The notes under the pieces: model-generated
Told to the model about the DNA's origin: nothing
The model's input: the letters and a program-made list of their open reading frames with translations, nothing else
The model's database searches: none
Assembly: GCF_913777995.1 (NCBI RefSeq)
Contig: NZ_CAJYVE010000025.1
Coordinates: 62,001-126,000, forward strand
Origin: an uncultured Pseudomonas sp.
GTDB taxonomy: Bacteria > Pseudomonadota > Gammaproteobacteria > Pseudomonadales > Pseudomonadaceae
Reading direction: 5' to 3'
Length of the DNA: 64,000 nucleotides
Translations under genes and position numbers: made by a program
Shown: in pieces, positions 8,260-16,331 of the stretch
Numbering within the stretch: position 1 is the stretch's first letter
Layout of the letters: each line of letters opens with the position of its first letter

Positions 8260-9070
8260 TAGCTTACATCCTTATTATTTTGCCCCTAACTCAATTCCCT
8301 CAGCTAGGAAATATCTGAAGTGGACATCAGCTTCTGATGCCCCTTTGGCTTGAGGCTCAAAAACCTTCGTCAAAAAGTCGGGCTTGCCCCACTGTTAGCC
8401 CAGCGACTTACCTCTAAACCGAGCCGTCTCAGGCCATTCCTGCGCATTAAAGACGCACGCCTCCCATCTGTTGCCACCAGCATAGCATTGACCCAGTTAC
8501 CGAGATTTGCTGACCCATACTTCTACCCTACGAACCATTATCGGTGCTGGATAATTACCGGTTGGGGCTGGCTCAACATGGCATGACACTTGCTCAGATC
8601 AGCGTCAACACCCTAGGGTAAGCCAATGCGGCGCCAACCGGATTGACCGCTTTTGGCCGTTAGGTGCCCTCAGCGAAGGCAGCTTTGGGTCGATAACGGC
8701 CATCCGCAGCGGGAGCTCTAATCCCCTGAGTTTCCCAACCTCAGCTCCCTCCTGAGCTATTACGTTGAGCCTAGTAACGCAAGCTGCGACATTTTTTTAT
8801 AAGGGCATAAAGGGGTTGTGCGGGGATTAGAGCCGATTTTACTGGCCTCCTCGCTCCCAAATTCCCCAACACCCCCCTGCCCTGCCCTGCCCCATACCAT
8901 TGGCCCAGTTTTTGGCCCTGCCCAATACTGGTCAGTTAGACGCTATTCGGCTTTTGTTGGAGCTTGCTCGCGAACAGGTCAGCAAAACCCATGTATTCGC
9001 TGTGAACGTGACGCAGCCATCGCGAGCAAGCTCGCCCCAACGGTCTAACCGAACAGTATTGGGCCCAGCC
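8260..9070. other. Gene-free, lower-GC decayed stretch
   Basis: Only short unconvincing frames occur in this stretch. It contains a palindromic low-conservation segment near 8640-8720 (GACCGCTTTTGGCCG and GGGTCGATAACGGCC). From memory this resembles intergenic repeats common in environmental proteobacteria. It also contains a family B REP pair at 8956. No RNA gene or promoter was identified with confidence. Confidence 0.5.
8956..9043. repeat. REP/BIME element, family B (GAGCTTGCTCGCGAA)
   Basis: The inverted units TTGGAGCTTGCTCGCGAA and TCGCGAGCAAGCTCGCCCCA flank a spacer ending GTGAACGTGACGC. The other family B copy, at 24251, shares this spacer end almost exactly. The two are therefore copies of one composite element. 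Confidence 0.85.
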
Positions 9071-9403
9071 TCATTTGCATTTCACAGTCCATAGCTGATC
9101 AATGCACGTCGTATAGCATTGGCTTATCAGATCACGGCGCATCGCCCAGCCGGATCGGCCGGTACTGCAGCTGAACGCAGCGTCCCCCTGCCCCATCTCC
9201 CATTTATCTCGTCGAGCACGCCCATTCCCGCTGAGGTCCGCGAACGCTTCGTCGATGCTGTACACCTCGAGCGCCGGCACCAGTCTTTCAATAAGCGTCC
9301 TCACACGCTCGGACACGTCCCCATATAGCGCGTAGTTGCTGCTGAACGCCACGATGCCGTGACGCCTGAGCTTCTCCTTTATCTGGAAATAGGGTTCACC
9401 CAG
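9071..9403 (-). pseudogene. umuC/rulB (DNA polymerase V-type) remnant with internal deletion
   Basis: Bases 9227-9403 encode GEPYFQIKEKLRRHGIVAF, then SSNYALYGDVSERV and VYSIDEAFADLSG. These are the conserved N-terminal palm and finger motifs of UmuC, including the catalytic SIDEAF segment. After a short junk join, bases 9071-9187 encode WAMRRDLISQCYTT and IDQLWTVK, which correspond to the last residues of UmuC. Roughly 300 internal residues are therefore missing, while both pieces sit in one frame. The upstream part of the gene is replaced by unrelated sequence at 9404. It cannot be a working polymerase. Confidence 0.8.
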
Positions 9404-9499
9404 GTCACCCCGGTCGGCGAGGGTGTTCAGGCCGTTTTTCTGCCAGTACCAGCCGGCGTACATCGAGTACTCCAGCAATACAGGCCTGGTCAGGTAGGA
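9404..9499 (-). pseudogene. GH19 endolysin/chitinase-like fragment fused to umuC remnant
   Basis: In the same minus-strand frame as the umuC remnant, and directly upstream of it, this segment encodes MYAGWYWQKNGLNTLADRGD. That resembles the AGWFW--NGLN-LAD-GD motif near the C-terminus of GH19 phage endolysins and chitinases. The join to the umuC segment (GEPYFQ) is seamless. A prophage-derived lysis gene and an error-prone polymerase gene have apparently been fused by deletion. Confidence 0.55.
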
Positions 9500-9788
9500 G
9501 TCGGCTGCCCAGCTCGCGCATGTAGAGCAGTTGGCGCAACACACCTCCGACTGGAGCAATTTAATGCGGAGACGCGAAGGCCCAGATCATTCGCTTAGAC
9601 GTTTACCCATGGCATAAGTGAGAGCGCCCTGCTGACCGGAAAAACCCGACCAAATCCTTCAAAAACCAGCGTTATCTTCAAACTTCTTATAACCAGTTGT
9701 TCTAAAACTCTGCGCCGTCCTCCGGGTCAGTTCCTGAGTGGCTGCCTTCGGGCGCCCCTTCTCCCCAACGGAAAACCGGTAAGGAATT
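9500..9788. promoter_or_regulatory. Upstream region of the NAGGN operon
   Basis: About 290 nt separate the decayed island from asnO. GC drops and A/T-rich runs occur around 9650-9710, as expected for a promoter. No specific operator was recognised. AAGGAATT directly before ATG 9789 serves as ribosome site. Confidence 0.4.
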
Positions 9789-11561
9789 ATGTGCGGAATA
9801 GCAGGTGAGCTTCGTTTCAACCATCAACCGGCGGATCTAGCCGCCATTGAACGTATCACCCACCACATGGCGCCGCGTGGCCCCGATGCCTGGGGCTTCC
9901 ACAGCCAGGGGCCGGTCGCCCTCGGCCATCGGCGCCTGAAGATCATGGACCTGTCGGACGGGTCGGCGCAGCCGATGATCGACAACACCCTGGGCCTGTC
10001 GCTGGCCTTCAACGGTGCCATCTACAACTACCCCGAGCTGCGTGCCGAACTGGAAGCGCTGGGGTATGCCTTTCATTCCGGTGGTGACACCGAGGTGCTG
10101 CTCAAGGGCTACCACGCCTGGGGCAAGGACATGCTGCCCAAGCTTAACGGCATGTTCGCCTTCGCCGTGTGGGAACGCGACGCCAAGCGTCTGTTCATCG
10201 CTCGCGACCGTCTCGGCGTCAAGCCGCTGTACCTGTCGCGCACCGGCGAGCGGCTGCGCTTCTCATCAAGTCTGCCGGCACTGCTCAAGGGCGGTGACAT
10301 CAGCCCGTTGCTCGATCCGGTGGCGTTGAATCACTACCTGAATTTCCATGCCGTAGTGCCTGCGCCACGCACGCTGCTGGCCGGTGTCGAGAAGCTGCCG
10401 CCGGCCAGCTGGATGCTGGTCGATGCCGATGGCAACACCGAACAGCAAGTGTGGTGGACCCTGCCCTACGGCCCGCATGACGACGAGCGCGAGCTGAGCT
10501 TCGAAGACTGGCGCCAGCGCGTACTGGACAGCACCCGCGAGGCGGTGGGCATTCGTCAGCGCGCGGCGGTGGACGTTGGTGTGCTGCTGTCGGGCGGCGT
10601 GGACTCCAGCCTGCTGGTCGGCCTGCTGCGTGAAGTGGGTGTCGAAGACTTGTCGACTTTCTCCATCGGCTTCCAGGACGCCGGCGGCGAGCGCGGCGAC
10701 GAGTTCCAGTACTCGGACCTGATCGCCCGCCACTACGGCACGCGCCATCATCAATTGCGCATTCAGGAAAGCGAGATCATCGAGCAACTGCCGGCGGCCT
10801 TCCGCGCCATGAGCGAACCGATGGTCAGCCACGACTGCATTGCCTTCTACCTGCTGTCGCGGGAAGTCGCCAAGCACTGCAAGGTGGTGCAGAGCGGCCA
10901 GGGCGCCGACGAGCTGTTCGCCGGTTACCACTGGTACCCGCAGGTCGATGGCGCCAGCGACCCGGTCGCCGCCTATCGCCAGGCTTTCGTCGACCGTAGC
11001 TATGACGAGTATGCGCGCACCGTGCAGCCAAAATGGCTGGTGGACCACGACGCTGCGGGCGACTTCGTACGCGAGCACTTCACCCAACCCGGTGCCGAGG
11101 CGGCAGTGGACAAGGCGCTGCGCCTGGACAGCACGGTGATGCTGGTCGACGACCCGGTCAAGCGGGTCGACAACATGACCATGGCCTGGGGCCTGGAAGC
11201 CCGTACGCCGTTCCTGGATTACCGCCTGGTGGAACTATCGGCCCGGGTGCCAGCACGCTTCAAGCTGCCCAACGGCGGCAAGCACGTGCTCAAGGAAGCG
11301 GCGCGCATGGTCATCCCGGCCGAGGTGATCGACCGCAAGAAGGGCTATTTCCCGGTACCGGGTCTCAAGCACCTGGAAGGCAACACCCTGAACTGGGTGC
11401 GTGACCTGCTGCTCGACCCGAGCCAGGACCGCGGCCTGTTCAACCCGGCGGCCATCGACGGCCTGCTGACCAACCCCAAGGACCAGCTCACCCCGTTGCG
11501 CGGCTCCAAGCTGTGGCAGCTGGCAGCCCTGAACCTGTGGCTGAGCGAACAAGGACTCTGA
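9789..11561 (+). CDS. asnO: N-acetylglutaminylglutamine amidotransferase (asparagine synthase-like)
   Basis: This 590-residue class II glutamine amidotransferase begins MCGIAGE, with Cys2 as the N-terminal nucleophile. It has the glutaminase domain to about residue 190 (RGPDAWGF, HRRLKIMD) and then an asparagine-synthase ATP-pyrophosphatase domain with LLSGGVDSSLL near residue 265 as PP-loop. In the NAGGN pathway it amidates N-acetylglutaminylglutamine to give the dipeptide osmolyte. The specific role is inferred from the next two genes, which form the diagnostic trio. It ends 3 nt before the synthetase gene. Isolated, it could be mistaken for an asnB. Confidence 0.9.
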   Translation: MCGIAGELRFNHQPADLAAIERITHHMAPRGPDAWGFHSQGPVALGHRRLKIMDLSDGSAQPMIDNTLGLSLAFNGAIYNYPELRAELEALGYAFHSGGDTEVLLKGYHAWGKDMLPKLNGMFAFAVWERDAKRLFIARDRLGVKPLYLSRTGERLRFSSSLPALLKGGDISPLLDPVALNHYLNFHAVVPAPRTLLAGVEKLPPASWMLVDADGNTEQQVWWTLPYGPHDDERELSFEDWRQRVLDSTREAVGIRQRAAVDVGVLLSGGVDSSLLVGLLREVGVEDLSTFSIGFQDAGGERGDEFQYSDLIARHYGTRHHQLRIQESEIIEQLPAAFRAMSEPMVSHDCIAFYLLSREVAKHCKVVQSGQGADELFAGYHWYPQVDGASDPVAAYRQAFVDRSYDEYARTVQPKWLVDHDAAGDFVREHFTQPGAEAAVDKALRLDSTVMLVDDPVKRVDNMTMAWGLEARTPFLDYRLVELSARVPARFKLPNGGKHVLKEAARMVIPAEVIDRKKGYFPVPGLKHLEGNTLNWVRDLLLDPSQDRGLFNPAAIDGLLTNPKDQLTPLRGSKLWQLAALNLWLSEQGL

Positions 11562-11564
11562 TCG

Positions 11565-13313
11565 ATGAAACCCCACTCTACGGCCTACAGCCAGCGACTG
11601 TTGCGTCGTCAGTCCCCCTCCTACGAACGCCTGCAGGCGCGCTTCGCCGAAGACGGCGCGCAGCCTGACGGCGGCCCGCTGGCCCTGCACTGTGGCTGGG
11701 GGCGGCTGTTGATCGGCCATACCTACCCGGAACCTGCGGTGCTGGCCGAGGAACTGCTCAACGAGAAACCCGGCGAGCGTGACATTGCTCTTTACGTGGC
11801 CGCGCCCCAGCAAGTGCTGGCGCAGGCGCCGCAGCAGCTGTTCCTCGACCCGTCCGATACCCTGCGCCTGTGGTTCAGCGACTATCGTCCGGCGCACCGG
11901 GTGTTTCGCGGTTTTCGCATTCGTCGGGCGCAGAGTGAGGCCGACTGGCAGGCGATCAACAACCTGTACCTGGCGCGCGGCATGCTGCCCGTCGACCCCG
12001 AGCTGCTGACGCCACGGCATCTGGGCGGGCCGGTGTACTGGCTGGCCGAGGACGAAAGCAGCAATGCGGTGATCGGCAGCGTCATGGGCCTCAACCACCT
12101 GAAGGCCTTCAACGACCCGGAAAAAGGCAGCAGCCTGTGGTGCCTGGCGGTGGACCCGAACTGCTCGCGGCCCGGTGTCGGCGAAGTGCTGGTGCGGCAT
12201 CTGATCGAGCACTTCATGAGCCGCGGCCTGAGCTACCTGGACCTGTCGGTACTGCACGACAACCATCAGGCGAAGGCGCTGTACGCCAAGCTCGGCTTTC
12301 GTACCCTGTCGACCTTCGCCATCAAGTGCAAGAACGGCATCAACGAGTCGCTGTTCCTCGGCCCCGGCCCGCAGGCGGAGTTCAACCCCTATGCGCGGAT
12401 CATCGTCGAAGAGGCGCACCGCCGGGGCATCGACGTGCAGGTGGATGACGCCGACGCCGGCCTGTTCACCCTGAGCTATGGCGGGCGCCGCGTGCGCTGC
12501 CGCGAATCGCTCAGCGACCTGACCAGCGCGGTGAGCATGACCCTGTGCCAGGACAAGAGCCTCACCCACCGCACCCTCAAGGCCGCCGGCCTGTGCCTGC
12601 CGGCCCAACAACGTGCCGGCAGCGCCGATGACAACCTGGCCTTTCTCGAAGAGCACGGCCGCGTGGTGGTCAAGCCGCTGGACGGCGAACAGGGTCAGGG
12701 CGTCGCCGTGGACCTGCGCAGCCTCGACGAAGTACAGCAGGCCATCGAGCACGCTCGGCAGTTCGACAGCCGGGTCATCCTGGAAAGCTTTCACGAAGGC
12801 CTCGATCTGCGCATCGTGGTGATCGGTTTCGAGGTGGTGGCTGCGGCAATCCGCCGGCCCGCCGAGGTGATCGGCGATGGGCGACATACCATCAAGCAAC
12901 TGATCGAAGCGCAGAGTCGCCGTCGCGCCGCCGCCACCGGTGGAGAAAGCCGCATTCCCATGGATCAGGAAACCGAACGCACGGTGCGCGATGCCGGCTA
13001 CAGCTACGACGACGTGTTGCCCATGGACCAGCGCCTGGCCGTACGCCGCACCGCCAACCTGCACACCGGCGGCTGCCTGGAAGACGTCACCGCCATTCTT
13101 GACCCGGTGCTCAGCGATGCCGCCGTGCGTGCCGCACGGGCGCTGGACATTCCGGTGGTGGGCCTGGACCTGATGGTGCCGGCCGCCGACCAGCCTGAAT
13201 ACGTGTTCATCGAGGCCAACGAACGGGTAGGCCTGGCCAATCATGAACCGCAACCCACCGCAGAACGCTTTGTCGATCTACTCTTTCCACATAGCCTGCC
13301 CGCCCATAACTAG
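11565..13313 (+). CDS. ngg: N-acetylglutaminylglutamine synthetase (GNAT/ATP-grasp fusion)
   Basis: This 582-residue fusion has a GNAT acetyltransferase domain at about residues 100-260 (SLWCLAVDPNCSRPGVGEVL, then LSYLDLSVLHDNHQAKALYAK). An ATP-grasp ligase domain similar to cyanophycin synthetase follows at about residues 300-575 (VVVKPLDGEQGQGVAVDL, FIEANERVG). It is predicted to acetylate and join two glutamine units, giving the substrate of the amidotransferase just upstream. The 3-nt spacing shows co-translation. The osmoprotectant role is known for homologues in Sinorhizobium and Pseudomonas and is inferred here. Confidence 0.9.
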   Translation: MKPHSTAYSQRLLRRQSPSYERLQARFAEDGAQPDGGPLALHCGWGRLLIGHTYPEPAVLAEELLNEKPGERDIALYVAAPQQVLAQAPQQLFLDPSDTLRLWFSDYRPAHRVFRGFRIRRAQSEADWQAINNLYLARGMLPVDPELLTPRHLGGPVYWLAEDESSNAVIGSVMGLNHLKAFNDPEKGSSLWCLAVDPNCSRPGVGEVLVRHLIEHFMSRGLSYLDLSVLHDNHQAKALYAKLGFRTLSTFAIKCKNGINESLFLGPGPQAEFNPYARIIVEEAHRRGIDVQVDDADAGLFTLSYGGRRVRCRESLSDLTSAVSMTLCQDKSLTHRTLKAAGLCLPAQQRAGSADDNLAFLEEHGRVVVKPLDGEQGQGVAVDLRSLDEVQQAIEHARQFDSRVILESFHEGLDLRIVVIGFEVVAAAIRRPAEVIGDGRHTIKQLIEAQSRRRAAATGGESRIPMDQETERTVRDAGYSYDDVLPMDQRLAVRRTANLHTGGCLEDVTAILDPVLSDAAVRAARALDIPVVGLDLMVPAADQPEYVFIEANERVGLANHEPQPTAERFVDLLFPHSLPAHN

Positions 13314-13332
13314 GGCAGTTGCACACCAGCCG

Positions 13333-13374
13333 CCACAGGCAGCAAGCCGCTTCACACCGGCTTGCTACCTGTGG
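13333..13374 (+). promoter_or_regulatory. Intercistronic stem-loop in the NAGGN operon
   Basis: CCACAGGCAGCAAGCCG pairs with CGGCTTGCTACCTGTGG around a 7- to 8-nt loop, with one internal mismatch. No T tract follows, so it is unlikely to be a strong terminator. It could protect or process the mRNA between the synthetase and peptidase genes, or reduce expression of the last gene. Confidence 0.55.
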
Positions 13375-13411
13375 CCTGACCGTTGCGGCTGCTTTGAAGG
13401 AGCCCTCCATC

Positions 13412-14602
13412 ATGTCTGATGCGACCATCCCTGATCCGGATCTGAATTACCTGCAGAAAGTCCTGCTGGAAATGCTCGCGATACCCAGCCCTACCGGCTT
13501 CACCGACACCATCGTGCGCTACGTGGCCGAGCGCCTGGAAGAACTGGACATTCCCTTCGAACTGACCCGTCGCGGCACCATCCGCGCCACCCTGCGTGGG
13601 CGCAAGAACAGCCCGGACCGTGCGGTCTCGGCGCACCTGGACACCATCGGTGCCTGTGTGCGTGAAGTGAAAGACAACGGTCGCCTGGCCCTGGCGCCGG
13701 TGGGTTGCTGGTCGAGCCGCTTTGCCGAAGGCAGCCGGGTCAGCGTCTTCACCGATACCGGGGTCATCCGTGGCAGCGTGTTGCCGCTGATGGCTTCCGG
13801 GCACGCCTTCAATACCGCCGTCGACCAGATGCCGGTCAGTTGGGAGCACGTCGAGCTGCGCCTGGACGCCTATTGCGCCACCCGCGCCGACTGCGAGTCG
13901 CTGGGCGTGGGCATCGGCGACTACGTGGCCTTCGACCCGTTGCCGGAGTTCACCGAAAGCGGCCACATCAGTGCTCGCCACCTGGACGACAAGGCCGGCG
14001 TCGCCGCCCTGCTCGCCGCGCTCAAGGCGGTGGTGGACAGCGGCATGGAGCCGGTCATCGACTGCCACCCGCTGTTCACCATCACCGAAGAGACCGGCAC
14101 CGGCGCCGCCGGGGCGCTGCCCTGGGACGTCAGCGAATTCGTCGGCATCGACATCGCCCCGGTCGCGCCAGGCCAGCACTCCAGCGAACATGCAGTGAGC
14201 GTGGCGATGCTCGACTCCGGCGGGCCTTACGACTATCACCTGTCGCGGCACCTGTTGAAACTGGGCGTGGACAACGAACTGCCGGTGCGCCGCGATGTGT
14301 TCCGCTACTACTTCAGCGATGCGCACTCGGCGATCACTTCGGGGCATGACATCCGCACTGCCCTGCTGGCTTTCGGTTGCGACGCCACCCACGGTTACGA
14401 GCGCACCCACATCGACAGCCTGGCGGCCCTGAGCAAGCTGCTCAGCGCCTACATCCTCAGCCCGCCGGTGTTCGACAGCGATGCGCAGCCGTCCAAGGCC
14501 TCGCTGGAAAGCTTCAGCCACCAGCTGGAGCACGACACCCAGATGGAGCCGGAAACCCGCGTACCGCCGGTGGACAGCCTGATCGGCCAAGGACGCGAGT
14601 AG
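13412..14602 (+). CDS. M42-family metallopeptidase of the NAGGN system
   Basis: This 396-residue protein resembles M42 glutamyl aminopeptidases. SAHLDTIG holds the first metal ligand, SARHLDDKAGVAALL the bridging Asp, TITEETGTGAAGAL the catalytic Glu pair, and THGYERTH the last His ligand. It always travels with asnO and ngg and probably turns over or trims the dipeptide. The ATG at 13412 is chosen because GAAGGAG precedes it; the frame is open to 13319 but lacks a ribosome site there. A 98-nt gap with a strong stem-loop separates it from ngg. Confidence 0.88.
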   Translation: MSDATIPDPDLNYLQKVLLEMLAIPSPTGFTDTIVRYVAERLEELDIPFELTRRGTIRATLRGRKNSPDRAVSAHLDTIGACVREVKDNGRLALAPVGCWSSRFAEGSRVSVFTDTGVIRGSVLPLMASGHAFNTAVDQMPVSWEHVELRLDAYCATRADCESLGVGIGDYVAFDPLPEFTESGHISARHLDDKAGVAALLAALKAVVDSGMEPVIDCHPLFTITEETGTGAAGALPWDVSEFVGIDIAPVAPGQHSSEHAVSVAMLDSGGPYDYHLSRHLLKLGVDNELPVRRDVFRYYFSDAHSAITSGHDIRTALLAFGCDATHGYERTHIDSLAALSKLLSAYILSPPVFDSDAQPSKASLESFSHQLEHDTQMEPETRVPPVDSLIGQGRE

Positions 14603-14642
14603 TCACCCTCGTGGCTTTAGCGCTTTGATCGGTTAGACCGCG

Positions 14643-14730
14643 CAGGAGCGGCTGCGGCCGTGAAGCGACCGTATGTTCACCGCCGACGCAGTGAACTGGC
14701 TGGCGCTTTCGCGGCTGAAGCCGCTCCCAC
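14643..14730. repeat. REP/BIME element, family A, diverged
   Basis: AGGAGCGGCTGCGGCCGTGAA and TTTCGCGGCTGAAGCCGCTCC form an inverted pair downstream of the M42 peptidase gene. The left unit and the spacer are more diverged than in the copies at 7091, 49809 and 49941. Confidence 0.75.
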
Positions 14731-14809
14731 TGAGCCACGATGCCCATCCGCCTGATGCACCGCCCGGTGCCGTGCATTATGATTCCCGGCCCTGCAGTGA
14801 GAGCCGTCC

Positions 14810-15037
14810 ATGCTGATCCCCTACGAGCAACTCGAACCCGAAACCCTCACCCGCCTGATCGAAGACTTCGTGACCCGCGACGGCACCGACAACGGTGACG
14901 AAACCCCCTTGCAGACCCGCGTGCTGCGTGTACGCCACGCGCTGACCAAAGGCCAGGCGGTGATCTTCTTCGATGTCGAGAGCCAGCAGTGCCAGTTGAT
15001 GGCGCGTCACGAAGTCCCCAAGGAACTCTTCGACTGA
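14810..15037 (+). CDS. YheU family protein
   Basis: This 75-residue acidic cytoplasmic protein starts [13 protein letters not shown] and contains [12 protein letters not shown] and [19 protein letters not shown], characteristic of the YheU family of small conserved gammaproteobacterial proteins. The function is unknown. Its 3' end overlaps the convergent csrA-like gene by 31 nt, so both reading frames use the same bases at their tails. Confidence 0.85.
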   Translation: MLIPYEQLEPETLTRLIEDFVTRDGTDNGDETPLQTRVLRVRHALTKGQAVIFFDVESQQCQLMARHEVPKELFD

Positions 15038-15249
15038 CAAGCGCCCTCACGCCGAGCCGCTTGTCCCTGCTCGGCCGGCCGGGCCAGGGTCTGGGCAATG
15101 CGCTTGAACACCTCGGCGCGGTGGATCTTCACATGTCTGGGCGCCTCGAAGCCGAAGCGCACTTGGTTGCCGCTCACGCCCAGGATCTGCACGGTGATTT
15201 CATCACCGATGGAAAAGGTTTCACCCACGTCCCGTGTTAATACCAACAT
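15007..15249 (-). CDS. csrA: CsrA/Rsm-family RNA-binding regulator, paralogue with long tail
   Basis: The 80-residue product starts at the family-typical MLVLTR (ATG 15249); an in-frame GTG three codons earlier is less likely. The beta-strand core is intact: [17 protein letters not shown], then GNQVRFGF, and [12 protein letters not shown], which keeps the RNA-binding Arg of the HRAE motif. CsrA dimers bind GGA motifs and repress translation. About 27 residues follow the core helix ([18 protein letters not shown]), longer than the usual 60- to 65-residue protein. That tail is encoded opposite the yheU 3' end. It is probably one of several Rsm paralogues of this genome. Confidence 0.87.
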   Translation of the reverse strand: MLVLTRDVGETFSIGDEITVQILGVSGNQVRFGFEAPRHVKIHRAEVFKRIAQTLARPAEQGQAARREGACQSKSSLGTS

Positions 15250-15404
15250 GTTCTGCACTCACTCGTTCGACGGAACATGCAGGTTGCCGCGAGTGGCAAA
15301 GTGCTTCAATGCGACAACTTCAAATCAGTTGCGCCTGACAGAGTTGCCAGATACCACTGAAAGAACATTCCTACTTTCTTGTATCGAATGTCAGAAAAGT
15401 CACC

Positions 15405-15770
15405 TTAACTTACGCGACGACGCCATAGTACCCAGCCATACGCCAGACCATTAATGACCACGACGACTATCCCCAGCCCTGTCTGCACACTCGGCGTCAG
15501 CCCTGCCGGATAGATCAGCGCAATCAGATAATGCTCAACGAAGCCACCGCTGTACCCCTGCTGTCCGGCCTGTTGGCGAAAGTGGTTTTCCAGTGGCGTA
15601 AGGGGGCAGTAAAGGTGCAGGAACTCCACCAGCGCGCCCCAGGCCACGGCAGGCAGATGCAACAGCGCCAGCCATCGCCAACGCAGCACCAGCAGGCCGC
15701 CGAGCAACACGAAGATGATGAACAGCAGATGCACCACGACCAGCGCATCGGCGATCAGGCGCACGCCCAT
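15405..15770 (-). CDS. DUF2784 family membrane protein
   Basis: This 121-residue inner-membrane protein has about three to four helices. HLLFIIFVLLGGLL opens it, followed by FLHLYCPLTPLENHFR and the GFVEHYL motif typical of DUF2784. The function is unknown. It is transcribed alone, and its ATG is preceded by a GGAGGAAT-like ribosome site. Confidence 0.86.
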   Translation of the reverse strand: MGVRLIADALVVVHLLFIIFVLLGGLLVLRWRWLALLHLPAVAWGALVEFLHLYCPLTPLENHFRQQAGQQGYSGGFVEHYLIALIYPAGLTPSVQTGLGIVVVVINGLAYGWVLWRRRVS

Positions 15771-16081
15771 GATTCCTCCTGCAAGCGCTTGTAAACATGG
15801 ATGCGAACAAGATTACAGCCGGTGCGCTAAAACCTGCGTAGTTTATTCAAGCGATTGCCACTGATAGAGCGCGATACCCGCGCGCAGAAAAAGTTTCAAC
15901 TTTCAGACCAGTTACATCGCCATTAACCGAACACAGAAAAAGTGGCGGCAAACGCCGTATTGTTTCAGAACCTTTCATAAACGCCGAGAGTCGGATCTTT
16001 CAAGAGGCCTGAAACTTCAATCCCAGCGGTTTGAATCTTCACGGCAGTCTTGGCTTCCCCAATCGTTAGAAGGAACTCGTC
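15771..16081. other. Divergent intergenic region
   Basis: These 311 nt separate the divergently transcribed DUF2784 and DUF3309 genes. They are A/T-richer than the genes and must hold both promoters. I see no operator that I can name. AGAAGGAAC before ATG 16082 is the ribosome site of the short gene. Confidence 0.5.
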
Positions 16082-16240
16082 ATGGGCATCAGTACTATTC
16101 TCATCATCCTCCTCATCCTGCTGCTGATCGGTGGCTTGCCGGTCTTCCCACACTCGCGCAGCTGGGGTTACGGACCGTCGGGCGTGATCGGCACCATCCT
16201 GGTCATCCTGTTGGTGCTGGTGCTGCTGGGCAGGATATGA
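16082..16240 (+). CDS. DUF3309 family small membrane protein
   Basis: This 52-residue protein is too short for most gene finders. It has a hydrophobic N-terminal helix (STILIILLILLLIGGLP), a short polar loop with PHSRSWGYGPSG, and a second helix (TILVILLVLVLLG). This two-helix pattern with the central GYGPSG is typical of DUF3309 proteins, which are often stress-induced in Pseudomonas. A good ribosome site and a downstream terminator support expression. Confidence 0.85.
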   Translation: MGISTILIILLILLLIGGLPVFPHSRSWGYGPSGVIGTILVILLVLVLLGRI

Positions 16241-16278
16241 CTGCACGGCCCGGCCACCACCGGGCCGACGCTGAAGTG

Positions 16279-16312
16279 AAAAAAAAAGAAGCAGCCCGAG
16301 GGCTGCTTCTTG
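16279..16312. terminator. Bidirectional Rho-independent terminator
   Basis: AAGAAGCAGCCC pairs with GGGCTGCTTCTT around a GAG-type loop. On the minus strand nine T residues follow, giving a strong terminator for the actP operon. It also lies just past the DUF3309 gene on the plus strand. Confidence 0.85.
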
Positions 16313-16331
16313 CTGTGCGCCGGATGGCGGA

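Noticed and set aside
8350..8586. Plus-strand frame of 78 codons in the decayed island
   Set aside because: It starts at TTG without a ribosome site and shows no recognisable domain.
11235..13253. Minus-strand frame of 672 codons opposite asnO and ngg
   Set aside because: It is a shadow of two strongly supported genes.
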